This document shows, one piece after another, positions 8,891-17,345 of a stretch of DNA of 64,000 nt. This DNA is from JADFDG01 sp965232985 (GTDB taxonomy: Bacteria > Pseudomonadota > Gammaproteobacteria > Pseudomonadales > JADFDG01), in the NCBI GenBank assembly GCA_965232985.1, contig CBDDRC010000013.1:90035-154034 (forward strand). The letters are read 5' to 3'. How positions within the stretch are numbered: position 1 is the stretch's first letter; every line of letters begins with the position of its first letter. The position numbers and the translations under genes were made by a program. A model generated the notes under the pieces. The model had not been told where the DNA came from. It worked only from the letters and a program-made list of their open reading frames with translations, and did not search any database.

Positions 8891-10126
8891 TCAAAGCGTT
8901 ATCCCGTCGATGCGGGCGATGGTGAGGATGTCCTTGTCGCCACGCCCGGAAAGGTTGATGACGATCGACTGGTCCGGCCGCAGGGTCGGCGCCAGTTTTT
9001 GCACATAGGCAACCGCATGACTCGACTCCAGCGCCGGCATGATGCCCTCGGTCTGCGTCAGGGTGCGAAAAGCAGCCAGCGCCTCGGTATCGGTCACCGA
9101 CACGTAATTCACCCGACCAAGATCTTTCAACCAGGCATGCTCGGGGCCAACACCGGGGTAATCAAGGCCGGCGGATACCGAATGGGTCTCGATGATCTGG
9201 CCATCGGCATCTTCCATCAGATACGTACGATTGCCGTGCAGCACACCCGGGCGGCCGGCCGACAGTGGCGCGGCGTGGCGGCCCGTCTCGATGCCGTCAC
9301 CACCGGCCTCGACGCCGTACATTTTCACCGACTCATCGGTGAGAAACGGATGAAACAGCCCGATGGCGTTCGAGCCACCACCGACGCAGGCCACCAGCGC
9401 ATCGGGCAGGCGACCGGTTTGCGCGAGACACTGCGCGCGCGCTTCGCGGCCGATCACGCTCTGGAAATCGCGCACCAGCATCGGGTACGGGTGCGGGCCG
9501 GCAACGGTGCCGATGATGTAGAACGTGTCGTCGACGTTGGTGACCCAATCACGCATCGCCTCGTTCATCGCGTCCTTGAGTGTCTTCGAGCCGCTGGTAA
9601 CCGGAATCACTTCCGCACCCAGCAATTTCATGCGGTAGACGTTCAGTGACTGACGCTGCACATCCTCGCTGCCCATATAGACCTGGCACTTCAAACCCAG
9701 GCGCGCAGCCACCGTTGCCGTGGCAACGCCGTGCTGGCCGGCACCGGTCTCGGCGATTACCCGCGGCTTGCCGAGGAATTTCGCCAGCAACGCCTGGCCA
9801 ATGGTGTTGTTCACCTTGTGCGCGCCGGTGTGATTGAGATCTTCACGCTTGAGATAAACCTGCGCGCCACCAAGGATGCGGCTCCAGCGTTCAGCGTGAT
9901 AAAGCGGCGACGGCCGACCGACGTAAAACGCCAGATCGCGATCGAACTCGGCGCGAAAATCCGGATCGTCCTTCAGCCGCGCATAAGCGCTCTCAAGCTC
10001 CTCAAGCGCTGCCATCAGCGTTTCGGAAACAAAACGACCACCGTAAATGCCGAAGTGACCACGGGCATCGGGAAACTGCGCGTAGTCAATCTTCTTTTGT
10101 GTAGGGTTAATCTTCTGCGCTGACAC
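8891..10126 (-). CDS. trpB: Tryptophan synthase beta chain
   Basis: TrpB joins indole and serine to make tryptophan using PLP. The PLP lysine is in LNHTGAHKVNNTIG, and GGGSNAIGLFHPF is the phosphate-binding loop. A GTG at 10124-10126 is the best start: it has AAGGAG six bases upstream and yields 411 residues, the usual size. The upstream in-frame ATG at 10195 would add 23 residues lying inside trpF. With the GTG start, trpB overlaps the end of trpF by 20 bases, suggesting coupled translation. Confidence 0.96.
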   Translation of the reverse strand: MSAQKINPTQKKIDYAQFPDARGHFGIYGGRFVSETLMAALEELESAYARLKDDPDFRAEFDRDLAFYVGRPSPLYHAERWSRILGGAQVYLKREDLNHTGAHKVNNTIGQALLAKFLGKPRVIAETGAGQHGVATATVAARLGLKCQVYMGSEDVQRQSLNVYRMKLLGAEVIPVTSGSKTLKDAMNEAMRDWVTNVDDTFYIIGTVAGPHPYPMLVRDFQSVIGREARAQCLAQTGRLPDALVACVGGGSNAIGLFHPFLTDESVKMYGVEAGGDGIETGRHAAPLSAGRPGVLHGNRTYLMEDADGQIIETHSVSAGLDYPGVGPEHAWLKDLGRVNYVSVTDTEALAAFRTLTQTEGIMPALESSHAVAYVQKLAPTLRPDQSIVINLSGRGDKDILTIARIDGITL

Positions 10127-10745
10127 GTCTTGCTCCTTCGATAAATGCTGCCATGCGGGCGCGATCCTTGATGCCTTTGGCCACCTCGACCCCACCGCTT
10201 ACATCAACGGCAAACGGGCGGACCATGCGGATTGCATCACCAACGTTTTCCGGCGTGAGTCCGCCAGCCAGCACGAGCGGCTGTGCCAGATCGCGCGGAA
10301 TCAGCGTCCAGTCGAACCGGCTGCCAGTACCACCGGGGACGCCATCAACAAAAGCATCCAGCAACAAAGCGCGCGCACCGGCATAACGTTGTGCAGCCGC
10401 GCGCAGATCGGTTGCGGCGTTAACACGCAGCGCCTTGATCCACGGCCGGTGATACCGGGCGCCTTGTTCGGCACAGTGTTCCGGCGACTCGTCACCATGG
10501 AACTGCAACAGGTCACAGCCGGCATCGAGAGCCGCCGCAATCTCAGCGTCGGCAGGATCGACAAACAGACCAACGGCAGTCACGAACGGCGGCAGCCGAC
10601 GAATGATGGCCGTCGCCCGTGCCGGCGCGATAAAACGCGGGCTCTGCGGCCAAAATACGAACCCGAGCGCATCCACACCCAAGTCAACCGCAGCCTGGGC
10701 GTCTTCGAGTCGGGTAATGCCGCAAATCTTGATTCGGACACGCAC
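10107..10745 (-). CDS. trpF: Phosphoribosylanthranilate isomerase
   Basis: TrpF performs the Amadori rearrangement of phosphoribosylanthranilate in tryptophan synthesis. The general-base Cys lies in the N-terminal RIKICGITR; the general-acid Asp is in LLLDAFVDG; VLAGGLTPENV and VDVSGGVE are phosphate-binding segments. The GTG at 10743-10745 places RIKICGITR at the very N-terminus and gives 212 residues, normal for the family. The frame is also open back to 10841, but that extension overlaps the end of truA and has no TrpF homology. The next gene, trpB, starts inside the 3' end. Confidence 0.93.
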   Translation of the reverse strand: MRVRIKICGITRLEDAQAAVDLGVDALGFVFWPQSPRFIAPARATAIIRRLPPFVTAVGLFVDPADAEIAAALDAGCDLLQFHGDESPEHCAEQGARYHRPWIKALRVNAATDLRAAAQRYAGARALLLDAFVDGVPGGTGSRFDWTLIPRDLAQPLVLAGGLTPENVGDAIRMVRPFAVDVSGGVEVAKGIKDRARMAAFIEGARRVSAED

Positions 10746-10779
10746 TGCAGGATTTTTCTGCCCTTCGCGCGAAATGGCG

Positions 10780-11583
10780 CTACGGGGAGTCTGGTTGGCC
10801 GGCAAGGAAGAAGGGTCCGGGAGGCTCCCGGGGTATGGCAAAACGCCCGGGATATTCTACCTGAACAAGGTACAGGCCATAAGGCGGCGCCGTGGCCGCC
10901 GCCAGGCACCTGTTGCGCGCCTGCAGCAGTTGCGTAACCCAGTCGACGGGCTGCTTGCCGGTGCCGACATCCATCAACACGCCAGCAATGTTGCGGACCA
11001 TGTGATGGAGGAATGCATTGGCACGCACCTCGATCACCACCAGATTGCCGAGACGGCGTACCTGCAGTTCAGACAGATAACGCATCGGCGTTTTCGATTG
11101 GCAACCTGCCGCCCGGAATGACGAAAAGTCATGTTCGCCGATCAGGTGATTTGCCGCTGCCTGCATGCGGACGACATCCAGTGGCCGGAAGTTCCAGCTG
11201 ACGAGCGACCCGAAAAGCGCCGGGCGGATCGGTTCGTTGAGGATTACATAGCGGTAGCGACGGGCACAGGCGCTATGACGTGCGTGAAAATCGTCGGCTA
11301 CCCGGACTGCCCAGCGCACCACAACATCAGTGGGCAAGCCCGAGTTGACGCCCAGTACCCAGGCCCGCATATCCCGCTCGGCTGTGGTATCGAAATGCAC
11401 AACCTGGCCGGTGGCGTGAACACCGGCATCGGTGCGGCCCGCGCAAACGACCGTGACCGGATGGGCCGCGACACCGGACACCGCCCTGTCGACGCGATAC
11501 TGGACGGAATCGACCCCCGGCCCCTGCGCCTGCCAGCCGTGATAGCGGGTGCCGTCATATTCAATGCCCAGAGCGATACGCAA
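10780..11583 (-). CDS. truA: tRNA pseudouridine(38-40) synthase
   Basis: TruA makes pseudouridine at positions 38-40 of the tRNA anticodon arm. The catalytic Asp sits in CAGRTDAGVHA; RRYRYVILN and FLHHMVRNIAG are further signatures. The 267-residue length is normal. The N-terminus MRIALGIEYDGTRYHGW supports the ATG at 11583. It follows fimV by 27 bases and precedes trpF, the order seen in Pseudomonas. Confidence 0.97.
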   Translation of the reverse strand: MRIALGIEYDGTRYHGWQAQGPGVDSVQYRVDRAVSGVAAHPVTVVCAGRTDAGVHATGQVVHFDTTAERDMRAWVLGVNSGLPTDVVVRWAVRVADDFHARHSACARRYRYVILNEPIRPALFGSLVSWNFRPLDVVRMQAAANHLIGEHDFSSFRAAGCQSKTPMRYLSELQVRRLGNLVVIEVRANAFLHHMVRNIAGVLMDVGTGKQPVDWVTQLLQARNRCLAAATAPPYGLYLVQVEYPGRFAIPREPPGPFFLAGQPDSP

Positions 11584-11610
11584 ACGCCACCGCGCTCCAC
11601 CGCAAAGCGA

Positions 11611-14310
11611 TCAGCCGACCGAGGCCAGCAATTTCTGTGCTTCGGCTTTTTGCGCCGGCTTACCTTCAGCGACTACCTCATTGAGGATGTCGCGCGCACC
11701 CTCGGCATCGCCCATGTCGATGTAGGCCCGTGCCAGATCGAGTTTCGTTGCGTTCTCATCGCTGTCGGCGAGAAAATCAAAATCGTCGCCGCCAGTAACC
11801 GCTGCCTCACCACCTGCGCCTTCGTCTGCCAGATCAGCCTGCAGGTCGGCAAGCTCGGACTCGAGATCAAGCTCGCCAGCGGCGGCCACCTCCTCTTCCA
11901 GCGTGAGCCCGTCAGACTCCTCGACAACGGCCGGCTCGGCAGCAAAACTAATCTCCTCGTCCGCGACATTGGCACCCGCAGCTTCCAGCGAGAGATCATC
12001 TTCGAGCAAGAACTCTTCCGTGGCAGCAGCTACCGGCTTCTCTTCCTCCAGCGTGAACTCGCCAAAATCGACATCATCAAGAGACATCTCTTCGGCATCG
12101 GCATCGACAGCCGCTTTTGGACGTACGCCCGTTTTCGAACCGGCATCACTACTGAAGTCGCCGAGTGAGAAATCGAGCGCGTTATCAACCGCAGCCGGAG
12201 CTGCAACGTCTTCCGGCATATCGAACGAGAGTTCTTCGCTGGCTACCGGCTCCTGTTTGCCGCCGGAAAATTCCAGCGCCAGATCATCGAGACTGGGCAG
12301 TTTTTCTTCGGCTACTGCCGCTGCACCAGCTGTCGCCGAAGTTGCGCCGCCACCAACGCGCGCCAGCACCGCAGCAGCCTGGCGCCGGATATCAGGATTT
12401 TTGCTGTTGGCAACAGCGGCCGCCTGCTCACGCGCAGAGTCGGTATCGCCCATCTCGGCGTAGACATCCGCAAGCTTGACGCGGATTTCGTCGCGCTCCG
12501 GCTCGCGCTGCAGCGCGGCGTACAGAATATCGGCCGCATGCTGAAACCGGCCATAGGCCATATACATGTCTGCTTCGCCCAGCGGATCGGCACTTTCACC
12601 GCCTTCTGTTGCACGCGTACTGGCGTGATCCGCATCACCAAGATCGCTTGCGTCATTGTCGCCGAGGTTAAGGTCCTGCAGCTGAGCCAGATCTTCAGCT
12701 ATCTGGGCCTCATGCGTTTCTTCGATTGCATAGTCTGTAGAAACACTGGCAGCGGTACCCTTTTTCCTGCGCCAGAACCAGAAACCAATCCCGCCAACCA
12801 GCAACGTCGCAAGACCCGCAAGTGGCAACAGCATCGACGAGCCACTGGCGCTGTCGCTCACCTGCTCCGGCTTTTTCTTGATTTCCTTCTTCGCTGGCTT
12901 TGACTGCTCGGGCTCGACCACCTTATCGGCAGCAGGCTCAGGCACAACGGCACTTTCAGCCGCCGCAGCGGCAGTCCCGGCAACAGCCGTTTCCGTCACC
13001 GACTGCGGCGCCTCAACCGGCGGCATGCCCTTTTCCTTGCGCAGGCGATTCAATTCTTTCTGCAGGTCGGCAATCTGGGTGTTCTTCATCGCGAGCAATT
13101 TGTCACTCGCCTTCACCTGCTGACCGAGGTCAGTAAGACGCGAAGCGAGCTCCTTGTTCTCACGCGCAGCCTTGTCAAGACCTTCTTCAGCAATGGCCAA
13201 CTGGTTTTGCAGCGCGTCGAGTTCCTTGCCGCCTGCGGCCTTGCCAGACTTGGCGGACGCCGTTGGTGCCACCAGCGTCACTTCACCGGCACCGGTGCCC
13301 TTTTTCGCAGACCTCTTGCCCGTCGCGGTCTTGCCGGCTTCAAGCTGCGCACCCTCGGACGGCAGCGCAGCCGCGCGACTATCGAGCAGCTCGCGCCAAG
13401 CGCGGTTCTGGGCGGTGAAAGCACTTCTTGCCTCAGCCGTACTGATCTGCTGGATTTCCGTTTCGGCGGGTATCCTCAGCACATAACCCTTTTTTACCAG
13501 ATTGATATTTCCCTTGATGAATGCGCCCTCGTTGGCGCGCTGAATCGCCATCATGGTCTGCTGAACGTTGGCGCCACCGCGATGACGCGCCGCGATTTCC
13601 CACATGGTGTCATGGGCCTGGACACGGTACTCACCCTCAACGGCCGCCGGCTGGAGAGCCTGTGTAGGCGTTGGCGCAGCCACCGGTTGCAGTTCAACGG
13701 CACCAGCGACCACGCCCGACGGCGGCGGCGGCAGCGAGTTGTCAGCCGGCGGCAGTGCCAGCACCGGCGTAGCGACAGCGGACGACGCGACATCCGACGC
13801 AGGCACAGCGGGTTCGGTGACAGGCTCAACGATCGGCTCGGCAGCAACCACAGGCGGTGGTGCCAGCACGACGATCGGCTCGGACATCGCCGTCGGCGCA
13901 ACGCCGGTTTTGTAGAGCGGCGGATCGAGCAGAATGGTGTATTCGCGCAGCATGCGGCCCTGCGGCCACTGCACTTGCATCAGGAAATTGAGAAACGGCT
14001 CGGTGACCGGCTTGGTGCTGCGTGCCACGACGACGAGGTGCCCGTCGCCACGCTGCTCAATCTCGAAACGGATATCACTGAGGAAAAAAACGCGCTCGAC
14101 ACCCACGCGCGCAAACTCTTCCGGCGACGCAATCGTCGCGATGACCTCCTCGGGCGCCAGATCCTTGGTTTGAATCAGTTCGACTTCGAGATCAAGCGGC
14201 TGATTGAGGTAAGACTTGAGGGTGTACTCACCCACGCCGAGCGCAAAAGCGAACCCTGGCAGCAAGAGACCGGCGCTCAGGATTGCCGCGGCGAGTTTGT
14301 TTCGAACCAT
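11611..14310 (-). CDS. fimV: FimV/HubP-type pilus assembly and polarity protein
   Basis: FimV-type proteins support type IV pilus assembly, cAMP signalling and polar localisation. The protein has 899 residues from the ATG at 14308-14310. It has a signal peptide (MVRNKLAAAILSAGLLLPG), then the FimV N-terminal region LGVGEYTLKSYLNQPLDLEV. A LysM peptidoglycan-binding domain follows at about 225-280 (YRVQAHDTMWEIAARH), a coiled coil at about 365-430, one membrane helix at about 490-512, and a long acidic cytoplasmic tail with TPR-like helices, ending in the conserved FimV C-terminal motif (LARAYIDMGDAEGARDIL). An upstream in-frame ATG at 14400 would put 30 residues before the signal peptide and was rejected. 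Between asd and truA, as in Pseudomonas. Confidence 0.93.
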   Translation of the reverse strand: MVRNKLAAAILSAGLLLPGFAFALGVGEYTLKSYLNQPLDLEVELIQTKDLAPEEVIATIASPEEFARVGVERVFFLSDIRFEIEQRGDGHLVVVARSTKPVTEPFLNFLMQVQWPQGRMLREYTILLDPPLYKTGVAPTAMSEPIVVLAPPPVVAAEPIVEPVTEPAVPASDVASSAVATPVLALPPADNSLPPPPSGVVAGAVELQPVAAPTPTQALQPAAVEGEYRVQAHDTMWEIAARHRGGANVQQTMMAIQRANEGAFIKGNINLVKKGYVLRIPAETEIQQISTAEARSAFTAQNRAWRELLDSRAAALPSEGAQLEAGKTATGKRSAKKGTGAGEVTLVAPTASAKSGKAAGGKELDALQNQLAIAEEGLDKAARENKELASRLTDLGQQVKASDKLLAMKNTQIADLQKELNRLRKEKGMPPVEAPQSVTETAVAGTAAAAAESAVVPEPAADKVVEPEQSKPAKKEIKKKPEQVSDSASGSSMLLPLAGLATLLVGGIGFWFWRRKKGTAASVSTDYAIEETHEAQIAEDLAQLQDLNLGDNDASDLGDADHASTRATEGGESADPLGEADMYMAYGRFQHAADILYAALQREPERDEIRVKLADVYAEMGDTDSAREQAAAVANSKNPDIRRQAAAVLARVGGGATSATAGAAAVAEEKLPSLDDLALEFSGGKQEPVASEELSFDMPEDVAAPAAVDNALDFSLGDFSSDAGSKTGVRPKAAVDADAEEMSLDDVDFGEFTLEEEKPVAAATEEFLLEDDLSLEAAGANVADEEISFAAEPAVVEESDGLTLEEEVAAAGELDLESELADLQADLADEGAGGEAAVTGGDDFDFLADSDENATKLDLARAYIDMGDAEGARDILNEVVAEGKPAQKAEAQKLLASVG

Positions 14311-14393
14311 TGCCCCATCCTTCTCGTCGTTGTTGTTGTCCCCGGCGCCGAGGATTGTGTGATGGCAACCTGCAACAGGAGGGCCGCCGGAGC

Positions 14394-14407
14394 GTGACAA
14401 AGGTCAC
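14394..14407. promoter_or_regulatory. Small inverted repeat upstream of fimV
   Basis: GTGAC-N4-GTCAC is a perfect inverted repeat 84 bases upstream of the fimV start, in the fimV-asd intergenic region. It could be an operator, but nothing in the window identifies the binding protein. Confidence 0.3.
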
Positions 14408-14460
14408 AATAGGGCCTGCCCAACCTAGAAACACTCTAACGTAGTGCGGCTAACTATCCA

Positions 14461-15483
14461 TCAAATATAGTCTTTTATCAACACCTCGGCGATCTGGACA
14501 CTGTTGAGAGCCGCCCCCTTCCTGACGTTGTCAGCCACCACCCACAGATTGATACCGCGCGGGTGGGAGATATCTTCCCGGATCCGGCCGACCCAGACCG
14601 GGTCCTCGCCGGCCGCTTCGGTTACCGGTGTCGGGTAGCCGCCCGGCTTGCGCTCATCGAGCACCTTCACGCCCGGCGCTCGGGCCAACAGCGCCCGTAC
14701 CTCTGCGACCGAGATCTTCTTGCGGGTCTCGATATGCAGAGCCTCGGAGTGGCCATAGAACACCGGCACCCGGACGGCGGTCGGATTTACCTGGATGGAA
14801 TCGTCACCCATGATCTTGCGGGTCTCCCAGACCATCTTCATTTCTTCCTTGGTGTAGCCGTTGTCCATGAAGACATCAATCTGCGGCAGCACGTTGAAAG
14901 CAATCTGCTTGGGATAGACCTCGGTGGCAATTGGTTTGGCATTGAGGATATTGGCCGTCTGCATTGCCAGCTCCTCGATGGCCTCCTTGCCGGTGCCGGA
15001 CACCGCCTGGTAGGTGGCAACGTTGACGCGCTCGACGCCGACGGCATCGTGTATCGGCTTCAGCACTACCAGCATCTGGATGGTGGAGCAGTTCGGGTTG
15101 GCGATGATGTTGGTCGCCTTGTACTGCGCGATGGCCTGCGGGTTTACTTCCGGCACCACCAGCGGGATGTCGTCGCGATAGCGAAACTCGGAAGTGTTGT
15201 CGATGACGATGCAGCCGGCGGCGGCGGCCTTCGGTGCCCATTCTTTCGAGACACTGCCGCCGGCCGAGAACAGGCCGATCCGGGCTTTGCTGAAATCAAA
15301 TTCGGCGACATCCAGCACCCTGATATTCTTGCCGCGAAACTGGATGGTCTTGCCGGCCGAGCGGCTGGACGCCAGCGGGTAAAGGTTGCGTACCGGGAAG
15401 TTGCGCTGCTCGAGAATCTCAAACAGCGCTTCGCCGACCGCGCCGGTGGCGCCGAGAACACAGACGTCGTATTGCTTGCTCAT
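14461..15483 (-). CDS. asd: Aspartate-semialdehyde dehydrogenase
   Basis: Asd reduces aspartyl phosphate to aspartate semialdehyde, feeding lysine, methionine, threonine and, here, the carboxyspermidine route at the left end of the window. The Rossmann motif GATGAVGEAL starts near residue 10, and the active-site Cys is in NPNCSTIQM. The 340-residue protein is full length, with a C-terminal LRKGAALNSVQ-type segment (VRKGAALNSVQIAE). Downstream of leuB, as in Pseudomonas, and upstream of fimV. Confidence 0.96.
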   Translation of the reverse strand: MSKQYDVCVLGATGAVGEALFEILEQRNFPVRNLYPLASSRSAGKTIQFRGKNIRVLDVAEFDFSKARIGLFSAGGSVSKEWAPKAAAAGCIVIDNTSEFRYRDDIPLVVPEVNPQAIAQYKATNIIANPNCSTIQMLVVLKPIHDAVGVERVNVATYQAVSGTGKEAIEELAMQTANILNAKPIATEVYPKQIAFNVLPQIDVFMDNGYTKEEMKMVWETRKIMGDDSIQVNPTAVRVPVFYGHSEALHIETRKKISVAEVRALLARAPGVKVLDERKPGGYPTPVTEAAGEDPVWVGRIREDISHPRGINLWVVADNVRKGAALNSVQIAEVLIKDYI

Positions 15484-15510
15484 CCCCGTAACCCCTCACA
15501 TTTTTGCTGT

Positions 15511-15560
15511 AGATCCGGCTGCAGCCGAACATAGGTTTGTTGTCCGGCTGAAGCCGGACC
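15511..15560. repeat. Pair of REP-like palindromes between asd and leuB
   Basis: Two GC-rich palindromes lie 14 bases apart. One is centred at about 15521 (CGGCTGCAGCCG core, preceded by GTAGAT) and the other spans 15542-15559 (GTCCGGCTGAAGCCGGAC). They share the CCGGCTNNAGCCG core in opposed orientation, like a bacterial interspersed mosaic element. Neither is followed by a T-run, so a simple terminator is less likely. Confidence 0.6.
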
Positions 15561-15574
15561 GACAAAAAACCGCA

Positions 15575-16648
15575 TCAAAGCGCAGCTACCACTGCGTCAC
15601 CCATCTCCTTCGTGCCGACCTTCTGCGTGCCTGCACTGAAGATGTCCGGCGTGCGCAGGTTTCGATCCAGCACCTTGCCAACGGCAGACTCGATCTGCGT
15701 GGCCACTTGCGACAGGTTGAAGCTGTAACGGAACAGCATCGCCAGCGACAAAATGGTGGCAAGCGGATTGGCAAGGCCTTGGCCGGCGATATCCGGTGCC
15801 GAGCCATGGCAGGGCTCGTACATGCCCTTGCCGGATTCATCGAGTGACGCCGACGGCAACATGCCGATCGAGCCGGTCAGCATCGCCGCCTCGTCCGAAA
15901 GGATGTCGCCGAAAAGATTGCCGGTGACGATCACGTCGAACTGCTTTGGGGCCTTGACCAGTTGCATCGCCGCGTTGTCAACATACATGTGCGACAACAT
16001 CGCCTGCGGATAATCCTTCGCCACCTCGGTCACGACCTGCTTCCACAGTTCAGTCACTTCCATGACATTCGCCTTGTCCACCGAGCAAACCCTGTTGCCG
16101 CGCTTGGCGGCAAGATTGAAAGCAACCTTCGCAATGCGGCGAATCTCGCTCTCCCGGTAGATATCGGTGTTGAAGCCTTCGCGCTCGCCGTTTTCCAGCG
16201 TGCGGATGCCGCGCGGCTGGCCGAAATAGATGCCGCCGGTGAGTTCACGCACAATCAGAATATCGAGGCCGGCGACGATTTCCGGTTTCAGCGAAGACGC
16301 GCCCGCCAGTTGCGGATACAAAATTGCCGGCCGCAGATTGGCAAACAACCCCAACTCGCTGCGCAATTTCAGTAACCCGCGCTCCGGGCGGATCGAACGC
16401 TCAATGTTGTCCCACTTCGGGCCGCCAATGGCGCCGAACAGAATGGCATCGGCAGCGCGCGCTTTGGCGAGGGTGCGATCCGGCAACGGCACGCCGTCCG
16501 CATCGATGGCGGCGCCGCCAACAAGGTCTTCCTCCACCTGGAGGCCCAGCTTGTGCTGCACATTCAGTTTATCCAGCACCTTGCGGGCCTCGGCCATGAT
16601 TTCCGGGCCAATACCGTCGCCGGCGAGAACGAGAATCTTCTTGCTCAT
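15575..16648 (-). CDS. leuB: 3-isopropylmalate dehydrogenase
   Basis: LeuB oxidatively decarboxylates 3-isopropylmalate in leucine synthesis using NAD. The protein is 357 residues. LVLAGDGIGPEIM opens it; LLKLRSELGLFANLRPA and LTGGIYFG are substrate-binding segments; MLPSASLDESGKGMYEPCHGSAPDIAGQG is the region holding the metal- and cofactor-binding residues. It lies 31 bases after leuD and completes leuCDB. A REP-like pair lies downstream. Confidence 0.97.
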   Translation of the reverse strand: MSKKILVLAGDGIGPEIMAEARKVLDKLNVQHKLGLQVEEDLVGGAAIDADGVPLPDRTLAKARAADAILFGAIGGPKWDNIERSIRPERGLLKLRSELGLFANLRPAILYPQLAGASSLKPEIVAGLDILIVRELTGGIYFGQPRGIRTLENGEREGFNTDIYRESEIRRIAKVAFNLAAKRGNRVCSVDKANVMEVTELWKQVVTEVAKDYPQAMLSHMYVDNAAMQLVKAPKQFDVIVTGNLFGDILSDEAAMLTGSIGMLPSASLDESGKGMYEPCHGSAPDIAGQGLANPLATILSLAMLFRYSFNLSQVATQIESAVGKVLDRNLRTPDIFSAGTQKVGTKEMGDAVVAAL

Positions 16649-16679
16649 CTGCTGTTACCCGTCCAGTTCTGCCGCGCGT

Positions 16680-17333
16680 TCAGCGCTTGGCAATTGCATT
16701 GAAAACCCACGGTGCTTCCTGCGACCGGCGCGCCTCGTAGGCGCGGATCGCATCGGCATCCTGCAGGGTAAGGCCGATGTCATCGAGACCGTTCACCAGG
16801 CAATGTTTGCGGAAGGCATCGATCCCGAACGCAAATGACTGGCCCGACGGCGTCACGACAACCTGCTTCTCAAGATCGACGATGAGCCGGTAACCCGCCT
16901 TTGCTGCTGTCTCGCGAAACAACTGCTCGACCTGCTCTTCACCGAGCACGATCGGCAGGAAGCCGTTCTTGAAGCAGTTGTTGTAGAAAATGTCGGCAAA
17001 ACTCGGCGCAATCACCGCACGGAAGCCAAAATCCTGCAACGCCCAAGGCGCATGTTCTCGGCTGGAACCGCAACCAAAATTGCGCCGCGCCAGCAGCACC
17101 TGCGCGCCCTTGTAGCGCGGCTGATTGAGCACGAAATCCTTGTTCAGCGGCCGCTTGCTGTTGTCCATGCCCGGCGCGCCCTCGTCGAGGTAACGCAACT
17201 CATCGAACAGGTTCGGGCCGTAACCGCTCTTGAAGATGCTCTTCAGGAACTGCTTGGGGATGATCAGGTCGGTGTCAACATTGGCGCGGTCAAGTGGTGC
17301 AACAAGGCCATCAAGGCGGATAAATTTATCCAT
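16680..17333 (-). CDS. leuD: 3-isopropylmalate dehydratase small subunit
   Basis: LeuD is the small subunit of isopropylmalate isomerase, pairing with LeuC. The protein is 217 residues with the swivelling-domain motif FGCGSSREHAPWAL and the N-terminal VDTDLIIPKQFL. It starts 12 bases after the leuC stop in the leuCDB operon. Confidence 0.97.
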   Translation of the reverse strand: MDKFIRLDGLVAPLDRANVDTDLIIPKQFLKSIFKSGYGPNLFDELRYLDEGAPGMDNSKRPLNKDFVLNQPRYKGAQVLLARRNFGCGSSREHAPWALQDFGFRAVIAPSFADIFYNNCFKNGFLPIVLGEEQVEQLFRETAAKAGYRLIVDLEKQVVVTPSGQSFAFGIDAFRKHCLVNGLDDIGLTLQDADAIRAYEARRSQEAPWVFNAIAKR

Positions 17334-17345
17334 GATCCCTACTCC

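Noticed and set aside
11131..14397. Plus-strand open frames opposite truA and fimV
   Set aside because: Antisense frames of a GC-rich gene; the protein would be low-complexity Arg/His with no start context.
15484..15574. Rho-independent terminator after leuB
   Set aside because: The two hairpins are strong but no T-run follows them on the minus strand, so they are reported as REP-like repeats.
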